64,000 nucleotides of DNA from Nymphaea colorata (GCF_008831285.2 NC_045144.1:9950672-10014671); one strand, 5' to 3'. Positions 30,898 through 43,565 are shown, numbered from the stretch's first letter. Numbers and translations are program-made. Notes: generated by a model not told the origin, from the letters alone.

Positions 30898-33535
30898 TGT
30901 TAGGGTCGATCCTGCAGCTGATAAGAGATGTTGTTGGCCGATCCTACTTCCAAGATTTAAGGAGGTAGGCTTGCAGTAAATGAATAAATATTAAGTACAA
31001 ACTTGAAATCCGACAGAACAGTCACCCCGGTGCAAATCCCCTTAGGTCATAGATTACAAGAGAGGTTATCCCGCCCGATTTTCACCTACTACAAAGAACT
31101 TTCAAGGAGTGTGAGGCTTATTACAAATCACAGCGATATATAAATACATTCAGGCACTCCTCACTCACACATACATTCAAACCACACGAAACCATCATGT
31201 TATTCATGCCTAGGCAAACAAACCACATCCAATGTCCCCTAGTTAAGTCAATGTAACCCGGAATTGTGTCCCTAGCTGATGGGCTGTGGAGGGATTCCAG
31301 CCGGTTACAAGCCTAGTAGGCGGGCTGAAAGCAAGTACACTCTTTCCCCAAATCTATAGGGTGATTCGGTCTCACCTCCCGAGGCCACGCCTGGGGTCTC
31401 CACGTGCTATCACCAAGGGAGAATTCCGGTAGCAAGTTGTCGCCCCTTGGTATACGGTGTCCTCCAAAAGTGGGCAGCACGATGACTGGTTCACCTTATT
31501 AGAATCAAGTGAAGAGATATCACTGATCTAACCATTAAAAACAGCAAGTATAGAGAAGGTGATTCAATCACCGGATGCCTGAGATATCCCAAGTGTTGTG
31601 TTAATGAATGGGGAATGCAGTTGCCAGATGCGCCGGCGGTCGCCTTCCTTCTCTCGGCTCCAACTTGTCCACGGCAACAAGCGGCGGCCTTTGATCCTTG
31701 GCTGATTCACAATGATAAGAGGAATGAAACAACAAATCACCATTCAATCAAAGAAAAGGAATGAACTTTCAGTTGGTAGAGTCGTCACCGTGTTGACCAT
31801 TTAAACCCCCGTCATTGTAATGATTAGGGGAGGTCGTCGGCGGTTGCTGCGACTCTACTCGCAATCTCAAATGGTTAAGCTCCCTAAATTCCAGCTACAA
31901 GGATGTCGGCTGCAACAAGATCGGCTCCAACTCCTCTGGTGTAGACCCGTCCGAGAAGAACATCAAGACCAATAAACAACAGTTATGTATCAATCAAGAA
32001 GCGAATAGGATGAGTTTCGAGGTAGAACAGGTCACCAGATATTAGTTAAGCCCCAAGGAAGAAATGAATTTGGGGGAGGCAAGCGTAGGAAGCGCCAACG
32101 CATGCATGTCTTCCAAATCCCATGAGATCGATTAGGGTTCTGATTGAGTAGGTTCCTCCATCCGAATGCTCGACTATCTTCGGTAAGTGTCTCCCTTGAC
32201 GGTGGTCCTTCAATGGTTAGCTCATTCCAAGGTTGGCATGCTAGCTGGATGAGGCCACCCCCCTTACCGTGGCAACTCCTTTCCACCTTGGTGCGATCCC
32301 CCTTCCAACTTTAGCGCGAGATCCCCTTCCAAAAAGGTAACACCAGCTCGATAGGATCACCTTCCGATTTGGTTGGAGTTGATAAAGGAAGGGAGGCTTC
32401 CCTTTTTCGGCGTGAGGGTCCACCTAGGCACATGGCAGCTCCTCCTCCGATGGTTCAAATTCTTTCTTATCTCGGTGTGGGTCAAGATTCCTTCAATCAA
32501 CACATGTCTGCTCGACCTCCGTCCAATTTGATCTCCTTTCCAAGAAGTCACACCAGCTAGACGAGATCCAGCCCTTAGCTCGCACCATGTGCCAGCACCC
32601 TCTCCTTGACGTGGCCTCCTTCCTAATTTGTTGGAGACGATTTTGGAAGATCACCTTTGGCAAGGGTTGACGGTGCCTTCCACCTATAGCGTTAGGATTC
32701 CCCCCTCCAAGGATTGCGCTAGGGTTTCCTCCTCCTAGGACGACGCTAAGATATTCTTCCCCTTTGATCAATCGAAAAACCAAATAAGGAATTAATTAAA
32801 ATGCAGGAGTATTCTTGGAATGTGTCACCAAAAAGGAAGGCAAACCCAAAATCAGAAAGATATTGGGGAAAAGGCACCGTTTGGCACTAGGGTTCCGGTG
32901 GTAATTGCTGGTGCAATTCCAATTTTTGGACGTTCCTCGTTCGCTACCCAATCAGATTCTGATGCACACGAAAGTTGGACGGAATGTAGCTAAGGTAAAG
33001 GTGATCACGTTGGTGCTAGACCCATCCACAAACCTTCGGTAGATCACCGGATTTCGGTGATGAAACAGTTGCCTAAGCCGCATGTACTCTCGTCTTCTTG
33101 TGGCTGCCAAGATCTGTCAAAAACCTCTTATTCTCCTCGCGATCTCCTCCTTTTGCCACTGTCAAATAATAATGCAATCAATCAAGATGATCGAAGAAGG
33201 ATAATCTATCTAGCCCGAGACCAATCTAGGGGATGTTCGATGTTAAACAACTGCCGAAAGGGTGACCGAGTGCACCAATCACCTTTTAGAAAGCTCGATC
33301 GATTTAGATCTTCAACCCAAGTCGAAATCGCTTGAACTAGACAGACATTAGGTTGATTTTCATCAAAATTGTGTGACTATCTACACATTTGATCTAATGG
33401 ATTGACTGAAACCAAGACTTCCAAGCAAACACGGGGAGATTGGATGCTTGCCTTTTGGTAGAAGTCTTGCCAGTGGCCGATGGGGTAGGTTCGAATGCCG
33501 CCGCCATTGTCCTCCATGTTCCCGGTAGATCGGCC
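30898..33535 (-). repeat. Gypsy 3' LTR, truncated
   Basis: It aligns with 38140 to about 40795 from tgttaggg to tcctccatgttcc. Similarity ends near 33535, where integrase coding (DFVWLKRLPLRQKSLYD on the minus strand) begins almost at once. The U3-proximal 1.05 kb present in the other LTR (40800-41847), the polypurine tract and the end of integrase are missing. A single deletion would explain this. The LTR itself has no coding role; the frames in it are spurious. Confidence 0.85.
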
Positions 33536-33539
33536 CCTT

Positions 33540-34510
33540 CTAAATAAACACAAATCGTAAAGTGACTTCTGCCTGAGAGGAAGCCTCTTTAACCACACAA
33601 AATCCTCTACGTTGAACTCACAATTCTTCCTACCTTTGTTATAAACTTGCTTCATTCTGTTTTGAGCTTTTGTGATGTTCAACTTGAGAGACTCAACAAT
33701 CTCCTCTCGTGTTCATAGGTCACTGTCGATATCATCATCCATGGCTGTCCCATCTACGTATGTCGGGATAGGGAGGCACCCATATATGGCTTCATAGGAG
33801 TTACTCCTGTACTCAAATGTCAACTCGTGTTGTAGGACCATTCCGCCCATGATAAATGGTGCACCCAAGTATTTGGGTGATCTCCTGCGTAGCATCTCAA
33901 GTAGGTCTCTAATGCTCTGTCCACGATCTCACTCTGCCCATCTGTTTGAGGGTGGTAGGTGGTACTAAAATATAGAATACTCATAGCCAACCTCATGTAT
34001 TCATGCTAGAAAGCCCTAAGGAATATCAAGTCCCTTTTAATCACAATAGTATTTGGCATACCATGGAGTTTGCCAACATGATCTTGGAACAATGCTGCCA
34101 CGAGCGGACCATGATAATGTTATGGCAGTGGAACGAAATGGCTATACTTGGTGAGTCGATCTACCACCACCATAACTCCTTCCTTGCCTTCTGATCTAGA
34201 CATGGTCTCTATGAAGTCCATAAAGATATCTCGCCATGGCCTAGTAGGGATAGGCATGGGGTTCAAATGACCCAGAGGCTTTGTCGCCTCATATTTTTCC
34301 GTCTAACAGGTTTGGCACCCTCTTATATAACTTCTCACATCTGTCTTCAAGCTCTCCCACCAAAATTGGGTCTTGATGTGACTTATGATTTTGGCTACAC
34401 CTTCATGACTTGCAGTTGCCGTCTCATGAAAGTGTCTCATCAACTCGATGCGTAAGGGAGAAGTCTTCGGTATCACTACGCAACCTTTGCGATGAAGATA
34501 CCACACATGG
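33540..34510 (-). pseudogene. Gypsy integrase, broken
   Basis: On the minus strand 34506-34303 carries the HHCC zinc-binding domain (HFHETATASHEG ... GCQTC). The core follows with PWRDIFMDFIETM, VVVDRLTKYSHFV, and a degraded second acidic block at about 34030 (VIKRDLIF). The third is YHPQTDGQSE with the catalytic Glu. The C-terminal part 33682-33540 has NITKAQNRMKQVY and EFNVEDFVWLK. Stops interrupt it in several places, and the C-terminal end is deleted at the LTR junction. Confidence 0.85.
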
Positions 34511-34689
34511 AATAATTAGGGATAGACCCTTTGTTCTGTCTCAAAGATGCCTTCAGCAACTAAGGCTATCCTCAACATCTTATTTGTGTGCTATTCTCTC
34601 CCACAACTCGGTGCTCAACACTGATAATGTCATCAATTGCTCATCCAAACGCGATAAGGAATATGCGGTTGTATTTTTCGGCCCCTTTT

Positions 34690-35140
34690 TGTAATCTATC
34701 ACGAAGTCATGCTCCAACAACTTGGATAGCCATCATTGTTGGATTGGGGTCGTGACATGTTGGTTCATCATGTACTTTAAGCTGTTGTGGTCGGTTTGAA
34801 CCGCAAATCTTTGACCTAACACATAAGGTCGTCATTTTTTCACCGCCAAAACCATCACAAGAAGCTCTTTCTCATACGTTAACAAGGGTCTCGCCCTACT
34901 TGTCAACGCCTTGGAGATGTAGGCAATCGGGTGTCCTTCTTGGCTTAGGACCTCCCCCATTCCTATGCCACTAGCATCTGTCTCTATTGTAAAACCAAAT
35001 TCGAAATTGGGCAAGGCTAACATCGGTGTTGATGTTAGTGCTTCCTTAAGTCGAGTGAATGCCAACTTCGACTTGTCAGTCCACACAAACGGGCCCTTGT
35101 TAAGCATTTGAGTCAAGTGTGCCGCTATTGAACCATAACC
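34690..35140 (-). pseudogene. Gypsy RNase H, broken
   Basis: On the minus strand 35116-34832 reads FVWTDKSKLAFTRLKEAL, then IETDASGIGMGEVLSQ (first catalytic Asp), HPIAYISKALT, and YEKELLVMVLAVKKW. It continues as FAVQTDHNSLKYMM and LLEHDFVIDYKKG after a stop. This is the usual gypsy RNase H with its tether. Confidence 0.87.
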
Positions 35141-35149
35141 TTTAATAAA

Positions 35150-35870
35150 CTATTGATAAACCGTAAGTCCAAGAAATCCCCTTAGACCCTTCGGGTCCTT
35201 AGGTAAAGGCCACCTCTCTATAGCTAGTAATTTGTCTGGCTCAGCTCTGACACCTTCTTTAGAAACAAAATGACCCAAATATCCAACTGACGTCTAACCA
35301 AAGGTGCATTTTAACATGTCAGCATACATCTAGTTGTCTTTTAGGATTTCTAACACTGTCGTCAAATGCTTCTCATGTTGCTCTAGGGTTGGACTATATA
35401 CCAGAATATCATTGAAGAATACTAGGACAAAATCCCTCAAGTGTGCCCGAAATAAATCATTTATGCACATCTGAAATGTCACTGGTGCATTAGTCAGACC
35501 GAAGGGCATTACAAGGAACTCATAGTATCCATCATGTGTTTTGAAGGCCGTTTTAGGGATATCCTCCTCCTTCATTCGGATTTGGTGGTACCCTGCTCAC
35601 AAATCCATTTTCGGGAAGTATGATGCTCTGGTCAACTCATCTATGACCGGTATGAGATGCTTGTCCTTGATTGTCACTTCATTGAGTGCACGGTAATCAA
35701 TACGAAACCTCCATGTTCTGTCTTTTTTCTTGACCAATAGGACTAGTGAAGAAAACAGACTGCTACTAGACGTGCCACCCCACTGTCAAGCATATCTTTC
35801 ACTAATCACTCTATTTTAGCCTTTTGACTGTAAGCATAACGGTAGGGTTTGACATTCATGGCTTCAGCTC
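35150..35870 (-). pseudogene. Gypsy reverse transcriptase, broken
   Basis: On the minus strand, after frames with [11 protein letters not shown]-like remnants (about 35720-35680), the frame 35575-35330 reads [28 protein letters not shown] and [13 protein letters not shown]. The catalytic box, normally FFDDI, reads FFNDI. One of the two metal-binding aspartates is therefore lost (GAT to AAT). The polypeptide could not work even without the surrounding stops. Confidence 0.88.
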
Positions 35871-35974
35871 CTACTTTCAACGTGATCCTATGATCGTAAG
35901 ATCGTTTGGGAGGTAGGCCGGACGGCTCGGTGAATACCTCAAGAAAATCGGTCCAATATATGCTGCACACAACC

Positions 35975-36086
35975 AGGTATCTCCTCTTTACCCTCTGTCA
36001 TTGGGATCACGTCTTTTACCATGGATATCAAGGTATCTCCTCTTTACCCTCTATCATTGGGATCATGTCTTTTACCATGGATATCA
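35975..36086. repeat. 56-bp tandem duplication inside gypsy pol
   Basis: 35975-36030 is repeated at 36031-36086 (aggtatctcctctttaccct ... accatggatatca) with two or three substitutions. Such a unit is not divisible by three, so it adds a frameshift to the already broken pol. Confidence 0.93.
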
Positions 36087-36199
36087 AACAATAAGCTGGT
36101 GGTTGGGCTATGACTGCTCTCAATGCGGATTTGGGTTCCACGTAGGATTCACGGCTGCTAGGGTGACCTGGCCATCACTACCCTCCTTGGGAAATGACC

Positions 36200-37951
36200 T
36201 AGTCATATTGTTAAAAACCCATGTTATCTTCCCTAGTGTCTTCAACTACTGAATTCCCAAGACTACATCTACTCCTCTAATCGGGAAGACGTACAGGTTG
36301 AATTTGAAAGGTGTGTCTTCCCCATAACCAGCTCAACTCCTTTGCATACTTCCTTGCATGTGAGACGCGACCCATCTCCTACCATTACGTTGAAGGATGC
36401 CTACGCACTTAACTTATCTTGGACTCTTGAGCCATTTTGGAGCTCATTAAGTTTTGAGTTGCTCTCGTATCTAAGAGAAGCATAACCTTGAGGTTGTTGA
36501 TCTTCCTCATAACTCTCACATGGAATTTGCCCCGTTTAGATTTGTGAGAGCGTGGCAAAAGCCATCGGCACTGTAGTCACTCCTTCGGATTTTGTTTCTA
36601 TTTGATCTGTGGCTTCTTCTTGAGATTCAAGTGGTTCCTCATCATCATTGTCATCACGCACCTCATATAGTTGGAGGTGTTTACACTCATGGCCTCTTTC
36701 CCACTTTTCATTGCAAGTGAAACAAAGGCCCTTTTTAATTTTTTCCTCTCTTTCTTTACTACTGATGTAGTTGATGCATGTTTTATCTTGGAATGCTGGC
36801 TTTTTTTCATCCTTCCTAATGGTTGTGGTGCCCTCACAACATTGGTTTTGGGCTTAGATGAATCTTCACTTTTGAAAGATTTCTTTAGAGCATATAATCA
36901 CTGGTTCTTCTTTTCTATTTTTTCGGGCCATAGCAAGACAATTTTATAATTTCCCTGGTGGTTGGGCTAGCATTTCAATTCAGATTTCTTCTTTTAAACC
37001 CCCAAGGAAGGTACCAAACAATGCCTTTTTTGGCCAGTCTCGAACCATACATGCAAGGTTCTCAAACCTCCCTTGATACTCTTGTACCGTTGTTATTTGT
37101 CTTAAATCTTTTAGTTCGACCTTACGTTTTGAATTGGATCCAAATAATTTCGCCTTGAACGTGGGCTAACCAACGATACCACTATATTGCCTCATCCTCA
37201 AAGTACATAACTGCAAGCATCACCTTTTGTTCATCTTGAACACCCTGACACAAGAAGTACTACTTGGCCTTAAAGATCCAATCTTGGGCTTTTCGGCCAT
37301 CAAATTTTCGAAAGTCCATTTTTATATTTGGTACGTGAGGTTCTTCATGATTTCGGCCTCTTCTATCTTGTTGGTGCCCCAGGGCTATGGCGTCCTGCAT
37401 GATATAAACAACCTCTCAATATCTCTGTCAAAGTCTCCCTCAAGATCCTCTAAGGCCATAGAGTGCCCTATAGATCCTTAGTTATTTCTATTACCCCTCA
37501 TCATGGGTCTTTCTCGGGTTTGCCTGTCCTCATGGACAGTCCGTCTGACTTCATTTAGCATTGGTCTAGCATCAGCCCTTCTCGCCCTTTCTCCCACATG
37601 CACCCACTCTCGGGGTTTCTCCCTTCGGCTCGTCAAATGAGGTGCTCTCTTGGCTCTCGGTGTTGGGCTTGATGGGTTAGGACTCTCTCTTCCCTGGCTT
37701 GGCTAGCTGCCCTACAGGCATTCCTTCTGTTTTTTTAGGGAATTAATTCTCTCATCTTCTTGTTGAAATCTGCTACTCATTTGCTTCATGAATTCATTAA
37801 TCCCAGCCAATTGATTTAGAATATTGTCGATGTTAGAGTCTTTTCCCAAATGGTCACCATGTTCATGAGTTCGGTTCTCCTCTACGGGCATTACACTCTC
37901 CTCCTCTGGTTCGTGTGCTTCTACCTCCACAGATTTCCCCTTACGAGCCAT
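36200..37951 (-). pseudogene. Gypsy gag and protease, broken
   Basis: On the minus strand gag starts MARKGKSVEVEAHEPEEES at 37951 and has a charged N-terminus. It then carries the retrotransposon gag core in pieces (about 37410-37140: FRKFDGRKAQDW, AIQWYRWL). A CCHC knuckle (CFTCNEKWERGHEC) lies near 36720. A protease remnant reading LLDTRATQNLMSSK near 36470 stands where the usual D-S/T-G-A motif is found, with Gly changed to Arg. Many stops and shifts. Confidence 0.8.
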
Positions 37952-38124
37952 TGATCAACCCTTATACGACAAATCTAAGCCGAATAGGTCTGAAAACCGC
38001 TGCAAGCTGCTGTAAAAAACCATGTATAGGCTGACTTAAGAAAACCAAAACTATTCACTGCTCAATAACCCGCTATAATAGGTAGATAATTGTGAAATTC
38101 CAGCAAGCAATCTACCCCTCCAAC

Positions 38125-38137
38125 TGCTCTGATACCA
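38125..38137 (-). promoter_or_regulatory. Gypsy primer binding site, tRNA-Met
   Basis: On the minus strand TGGTATCAGAGCA lies 2 nt after the 5' LTR end (CCTAACA-gt-TGG). The same tRNA class primes the three complete copia elements of this window. Confidence 0.9.
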
Positions 38138-38139
38138 AC

Positions 38140-41100
38140 TGTTAGGGACAATCCTGCTACGGCTGATAAGAGACACTGATGGTCGATCCTACTCCCAAGA
38201 TCTAAGGAGGTAGGCTTGCGGTAAAAGAACAAATATTAAGTACAAACTTGAAACCCAACCGGACAGTCACCCCGACGCAAATCACCTTAGGTCACAGACT
38301 ACAAGAGAAGTTATCTCGCCCAATTTTCACCTACTACAAAGAACTTTCATGGGGTGTGAGGATTATTACAAATCGCAGCGATCCATAGATTGCACTCATC
38401 ACTTAAGGCATACATTCAAACGACACCAAACCATCCTGTCATTCATGCCTAAGCAAACAAACCACACCCAATGTCCCCTAGGTAAATCAATGTAACCCAG
38501 AATCGTGTTCCTAGCCGTTGAGCTCTGGAGGAATTCCAGCCGGTTACAAGCCTAGGAGGCCGGCTGAAAGCAAGTACACCATTTCCTAAAATCTATAGGT
38601 GATTCAGTCTCACCTCCCAAGGCCATGCCTGGGATCTCCACATGCTATCATCAATGGAGAATGTCAGCAGTAAGTTGCTGCCCCTTGGTATCTGGTGTCC
38701 TCCAAAAGCGGGCAGCACAATGTCCGGTTCACCTTATTAGAACAAAGTGAAGAGAAATCACTGATCTAACCATTAAAAATAGCAAGTATAGAGAAGGGGA
38801 TTCAATCACCAAATGCCCGAGATATCCCAAGTGTTGTGTTAACGAATGGAGAATTCAGTCTCCGGATGCACCGGCAGTCGCCTTCCTTCTCTCGACTGCA
38901 ACTTGTTCACGGCAACAAGCAGCGGCCCTTGCTCCTTGGCTGATTCACAATGATAAGGAGAATGGAAACAACAAATCACCATTCAATCAAAGAATAGGAA
39001 TGAACTTTCAGTCGGTTGAGTCGTCACCATGTTGACTGTTTAAACCCCAGTCATTGTAATGATTAGGGGAGGTAGTCATCGAAAAATGTCGGCGGTCACT
39101 GCAACTCTACTTGCAATCTCAAATGGTTAAGCTCATCAGATTCCAGCTACAAAGACGTCGGCTGCAATAAGATCGGCTCCAACTCCTCCGGGTGTAGACC
39201 CATCTGAGAATAACACCAACACCAATAAACAACAATTATGTATCAATCAAGAAGTGAATGTGATGAGTTCCGAGGTAGAAAAAGTCACCAAATCTTAGTT
39301 AATCCCCATGGAAGAAATGAATTTGGGGGAGGCAAGCATTGGAAGCGTCGATGCACGCATGTCTTCTAAATTCGGCGAGATCGATTAGGGTCTGGTTGAG
39401 TAGGTTCCTTCGTCTGAACGCTTGACTATCTTTGATAAGTATCTCCCTTGATGGCGGTCCTTCTAGGGTTAGCTCCTTCCAAGGTTGGCGTTGTAGCTGG
39501 ATGAGGCCACCCCGCATACTGTGGCAGCTCCTTTCCACCTTGGTGTGATTCCCCTTCCAACTTTAGCGCGAGATCCCCTTCCAAAAAGGAGCGCCAGCCC
39601 GATAGGATCACCTTCCGATTTGGTTGGAGTTGATCAAGGAACGGAGGCTTCCTTTTTCGGCGTGAGGGTCTACCTAGGCACGTGGCAGCTCCTCCTCCGA
39701 TGGTTCAAATTCTTTCTTATCTCGGCGTGGGTGATTCCTTCAATCAACATGTGGCAGCTCGATCTCCTTCCAATTTGATCTCCTTCCCAAGAAGTCGCAC
39801 CAGCTAGATGAGATCCAGCCCTTATCTCGCACCACGTGGCAGCACCCTCTCTTTGACGTGATCTCCTTCCTAATTTGTTGGAGACAATTTTGAAAGATCA
39901 CCTTCGGCAAGGGTTGAAGGCGGCTTCCACCTATAGTGCTAGGATTTCCCCCTCCAAGGATTGCGCTAGGGTTTCCTCCTCCTAGGACGGCACTAAGATA
40001 TTCTTCCCCTTTGATCAATCAAAAAACTAAATAAGGAATTAATTAAAATGCAGGGGTATTCTTGGAATGCGTCACCAAAAAGAAAGGCAAACCCAAAATC
40101 GGAAAGATATTGGGGAAACAGCACCGTTTGGCACTAGGGTTCTAGCAGTAATTGCCAGTGCAATTCCAATTTTTGACTGTTCCTCATTCGCTGCCCAATC
40201 GGATTTCGATGCACACAAAAATTGGACGGAATGTAGCTGAGGTAAAGGTGATCACATTGGTGCTAGACTCATCCACAAACCTCTGGTGGATCACTGGATT
40301 TTGGCGATGAAACAATCACCTAAACCGTGGGTACACTTGTCTTCTTGTGGCTGCCAAGATCTGCCGAAAACCTCTTGTTCTCCTTGCAATCTCCTCCTTT
40401 TCCCACCGTCAAATAATAATGCAATCAATCAAGATGACAAAAGAAGGATAATCTATCTAGCCCGAGACCCATCTAGGAAATGCTCAGTGTTAAACCGTCG
40501 TCAGAAGGGTGACCAAGTGTGTTGATCACCTTCTAAAAAGCTTGTTCGATCTAGATCTTAAACCCAAGTAGAAATCGCTTGAACTAGACACACGTTAAGT
40601 TGATTTTCATCAAAATCGTGTGACTGTCTGCACATTAGATTCAATGGATTGGCTGAAACCAAGACTTTCAAGCAATCACCAGGAGATTGTATACTTAGCT
40701 TTTGGTAGAAGTCTTGCCGGTGGTCGATGGGGTAGATTCGAACGTCACCACCAGAACCACAGGCACTACCATTGTCCTCCATGTTCCTGATAGGTCAGCC
40801 GCCTTTAAACTCGTTTGTGTTCAAGGAGAATGCACTGCTGCCTACCCTGAATCCCTCGGTTTAGGAATGACGTTACTGGAAACTTCGAGTAGTGGCAACC
40901 AGCTGCCGCTCCTCTGGAAGAATCCGACAATAATATCACGTTGCCGGAGAGAATTGGTGTGGTGCCTTGAAGGCCACGCCGCTAGGGCAAAAGTTCCACA
41001 CTAGAAGAGAGAGAAAACTTGAAATTCATTGATCAAAAGCGTAACTAGGGTTTCTCGATTTTGGCTTTTATATCTACAAGCCAAACCGGTTTACAAAGTG

Positions 41101-41847
41101 TCTCGAGGTGAGACGCTACAAAACAAACGATCCAAACAAAAGTCAAAGCAAGAACAATAGCAAAGAGCCTAGACTAAACCAAGTCTTAGCCCTGCACTTG
41201 CTTATGTTGCGCCTGAGCTCGTCCTGGTCCAAGTCCTCCATTATTGTGCTGAAAATGGAAACTGTGCTCGTGCCCACCTCACCCAAGTTGGTCTGAGGCT
41301 GCTGTCGAAGAAGTCTATTGATCAAATCCATCGTCTTCACCATGTTCTGGTCTGGTCTCATCTACCGAACCCACTAGTTGTTGGTCCCCTAGGTCTTCCA
41401 TCGAGCCTGCCCTTGACCGCATGCTGGACCTTGACCTGCCATCAACTGTATGCTCAATCATAACCTCACTAAGAATCTAGACACGCTCTTGCTTCGGTTG
41501 TTAGCCTCACTAAGAATTCTCACGTCTTCGTTATCGACGTTGCTGTCGCCTTATGCCTCGACCGTACTCAGCAACCTTTGGCGATCCTCGGCCGACACCT
41601 CGTGGCAATCATCGGCATCACTCGGCTATGGTCAATGCTGCTCGACAGATGCTCGACAGCATCAGCAGCATCCCTCGGTGGTGGTCGGCACTCGTCAGCT
41701 AGTATAACCTCACAACACGTGAAACCCTGTCGGTCTACAAACTCTTCCTCACCTACGGCTGTGCTGTTGACCTTGCTCGGCAGTCCTTGGCTATCCTTGG
41801 TGGTCCTGTCGGCATGTGTCGGCTCGCTGCCAGCCTGGCCCGTATCA
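38140..41847 (-). repeat. Gypsy 5' LTR, full length
   Basis: This LTR of about 3.7 kb has TG...CA termini on the minus strand (TGATACGG at 41847, AACA at 38140). Its outer end abuts the cattc duplication, which fixes its length. The last 1.05 kb, 40800-41847, has no counterpart in the left LTR. It contains gacgttgctgtcgcc-type GC-rich patches and no supported gene. Confidence 0.8.
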
Positions 41848-43494
41848 CATTCTGTGACCATGGTGGCTGTTCTCCAATCATGTTCTCATGTAGTAAGCTT
41901 ACGTGAAGGGAAGTTAGTTCATGGTTTAATCATCATAAAAGGTTTAGATTCCAAAATTTTGTGCCTTGGCTTGATTGATATGTATGTTGGTTGCAAGTGA
42001 TTATCTGATTGTTTCAAGGTTTTCAGATGCACACAACTTAAATAAGTTGAATTGTGGAATTCATTGATCACTGTTTATGTGTGCCATGGATTACCAGCCG
42101 AAGCCTTGGCACTCTTCTACTAGATGCACAAGGTTGATGTCTCCCCTGATTCATTCACACTAACCAGTTCTTTGGCTGCTTGTGCAGATTCCAGCAGTTA
42201 CATAACTAGGGCTTTAATCCACAACCATGTTATCAAAACTGGCTTTTAGTCAGATGAATTCATTCAAAATTCTCTAAATGATATGCACTGTAAAAGTGGT
42301 TTTGTAGATTTTGCATATATTGTATACAACGAGATTTTGGAAAAGAGCACAATGACATGGAACACTATGATCTGTGGTTATGCTCAAAATGGGCATGGGA
42401 TCGAGGCCATCTCTCTTTTCGATCACATGTATGTCAATAATGTCGCACTGGAATCTGTGGCCTTTGTAAGTGATGTCCAAGCATGCAGTCTTCTTGGTTC
42501 TTTGGCGAAGGGGAAGTGGATCCATCATAAGCTTATTGCATGTGGACTTTATGAGGATAAGTACTCCAAACAGTTGTTCTTGACATGTACGCAAAGTTCA
42601 GAGATATACAGCTGGCTCGACAAGTATTTGACAACATCAGAGAAAGAAGTGTTGTTTCTTGGAGTGTAGACAATGCCACATCTCTTTTCAATGAAATGAT
42701 GGACTCGAGGACTAAACCAATTGGAGTTACTTTCATGAGCCTCTTAGCTGCGTGCAGCCATACAGGAAGAGTTGAGCAAGGTCAACATTATTTTGACAAG
42801 ATGACAAAAGAATTCAGAATTGTTTCTTCTTCAGATCATTATGCTTGCATGATTGATCTCCTGAGTCGTGCAGGTCATCTTGACAGGGCTTATGCTTTTA
42901 TCAGGAAGATGCATATGGAACCAATGGCAAGCACTTGGGGCTCACTTCTTGCTGGAGGTCACATTCATGGTAGAATAGATCTAGGTGGTATATGTTGAGA
43001 AAATATTCTAAATATTGAACCATGGAACTCAGGGTATTATGTCCAGTTAGCAATTTTTTATGCTAATGAACGAGGGTGGGATCAATATGGAAACATCAAA
43101 TCAACAATATAAAGTGCAGGACTGAGAAAGTGACCCGGGTTCAACATAATTGAGTTGAATAGCGAGATTTACAAATTTATTGCAAAAGATAAATCTCATT
43201 CACAATCAAAAGAAATTCTTAGTTTCTTAAAGCTCCTCGAGAATCTGGTGCATCTCATACAAGAGATAGAGCATTACAACAATACTGGAACTCCAAGGAG
43301 AGGCTGGCCATTGCCTTTGGAATCAATTACACTAAACTAGGGACAACGATCCGCGTAAAAAATCTTCGTGTCAGCAATGAGTGTCATGATTTCACAAAGT
43401 TGGTTAGCAAGATTACGACTAGAAACATCATAATGAAAGATCTGAATAGTTTCCATCACGTCAGCAATGGAAATTGTTCTTGTGGGGATTACTA
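41848..43494 (+). pseudogene. PPR-DYW gene relic, 3' part
   Basis: It resumes with HSVTMVAVLQSCSHVVSLRE and continues through PPR units with stops at about 41998, 42118 and 42249. Examples are FAYIVYNEILEKSTMTWNTM, ICGYAQNGHGIEAISLFDHM and SDHYACMIDLLSRAGHLDRA. A shift near 42570 is needed to continue. The E domain (STWGSLLAGGHIHGRIDLG) is followed in pieces by the DYW domain: ERLAIAFGI, TTIRVKNLRVSNECHDFTK, and the cytidine-deaminase-like end FHHVSNGNCSCGDY. The closing Trp codon is TAG in place of TGG (43492-43494), followed in frame by TGA. The DYW zinc ligands in HDF...NCSCG remain readable. The gene is dead. Confidence 0.87.
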
Positions 43495-43565
43495 GTGATG
43501 CGTAGGCATAAAAAAGTAGGCATAAAAAAGGTTTGTCATGACGAAAATGATCTTTTGATATGTCC

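Larger units (their letters stand above)
30898..41847 (-). mobile_element. Ty3/gypsy LTR retrotransposon disrupting a PPR gene
   Basis: This 11 kb element lies on the minus strand with TSD cattc (30893-30897 and 41848-41852). Removing it and one cattc joins PSPHS to SVTMVAVLQ, a proper PPR reading. The right (5') LTR is 38140-41847, about 3.7 kb, and starts TGATACGG and ends CCTAACA on the minus strand. The left (3') LTR, 30898 to about 33535, matches only the last 2.6 kb of it. On the minus strand the order is gag, protease, RT, RNase H, integrase. RT before integrase identifies it as gypsy. All domains carry stops, so the element is dead. LTRs differ by roughly one base in eight in a sampled stretch, so it is old. 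Confidence 0.9.

Noticed and set aside
41568-42000. Frames of 97 and 140 codons on opposite strands
   Set aside because: They fall in the GC-rich tip of the gypsy 5' LTR; the plus-strand one runs by chance into PPR coding at 41848.
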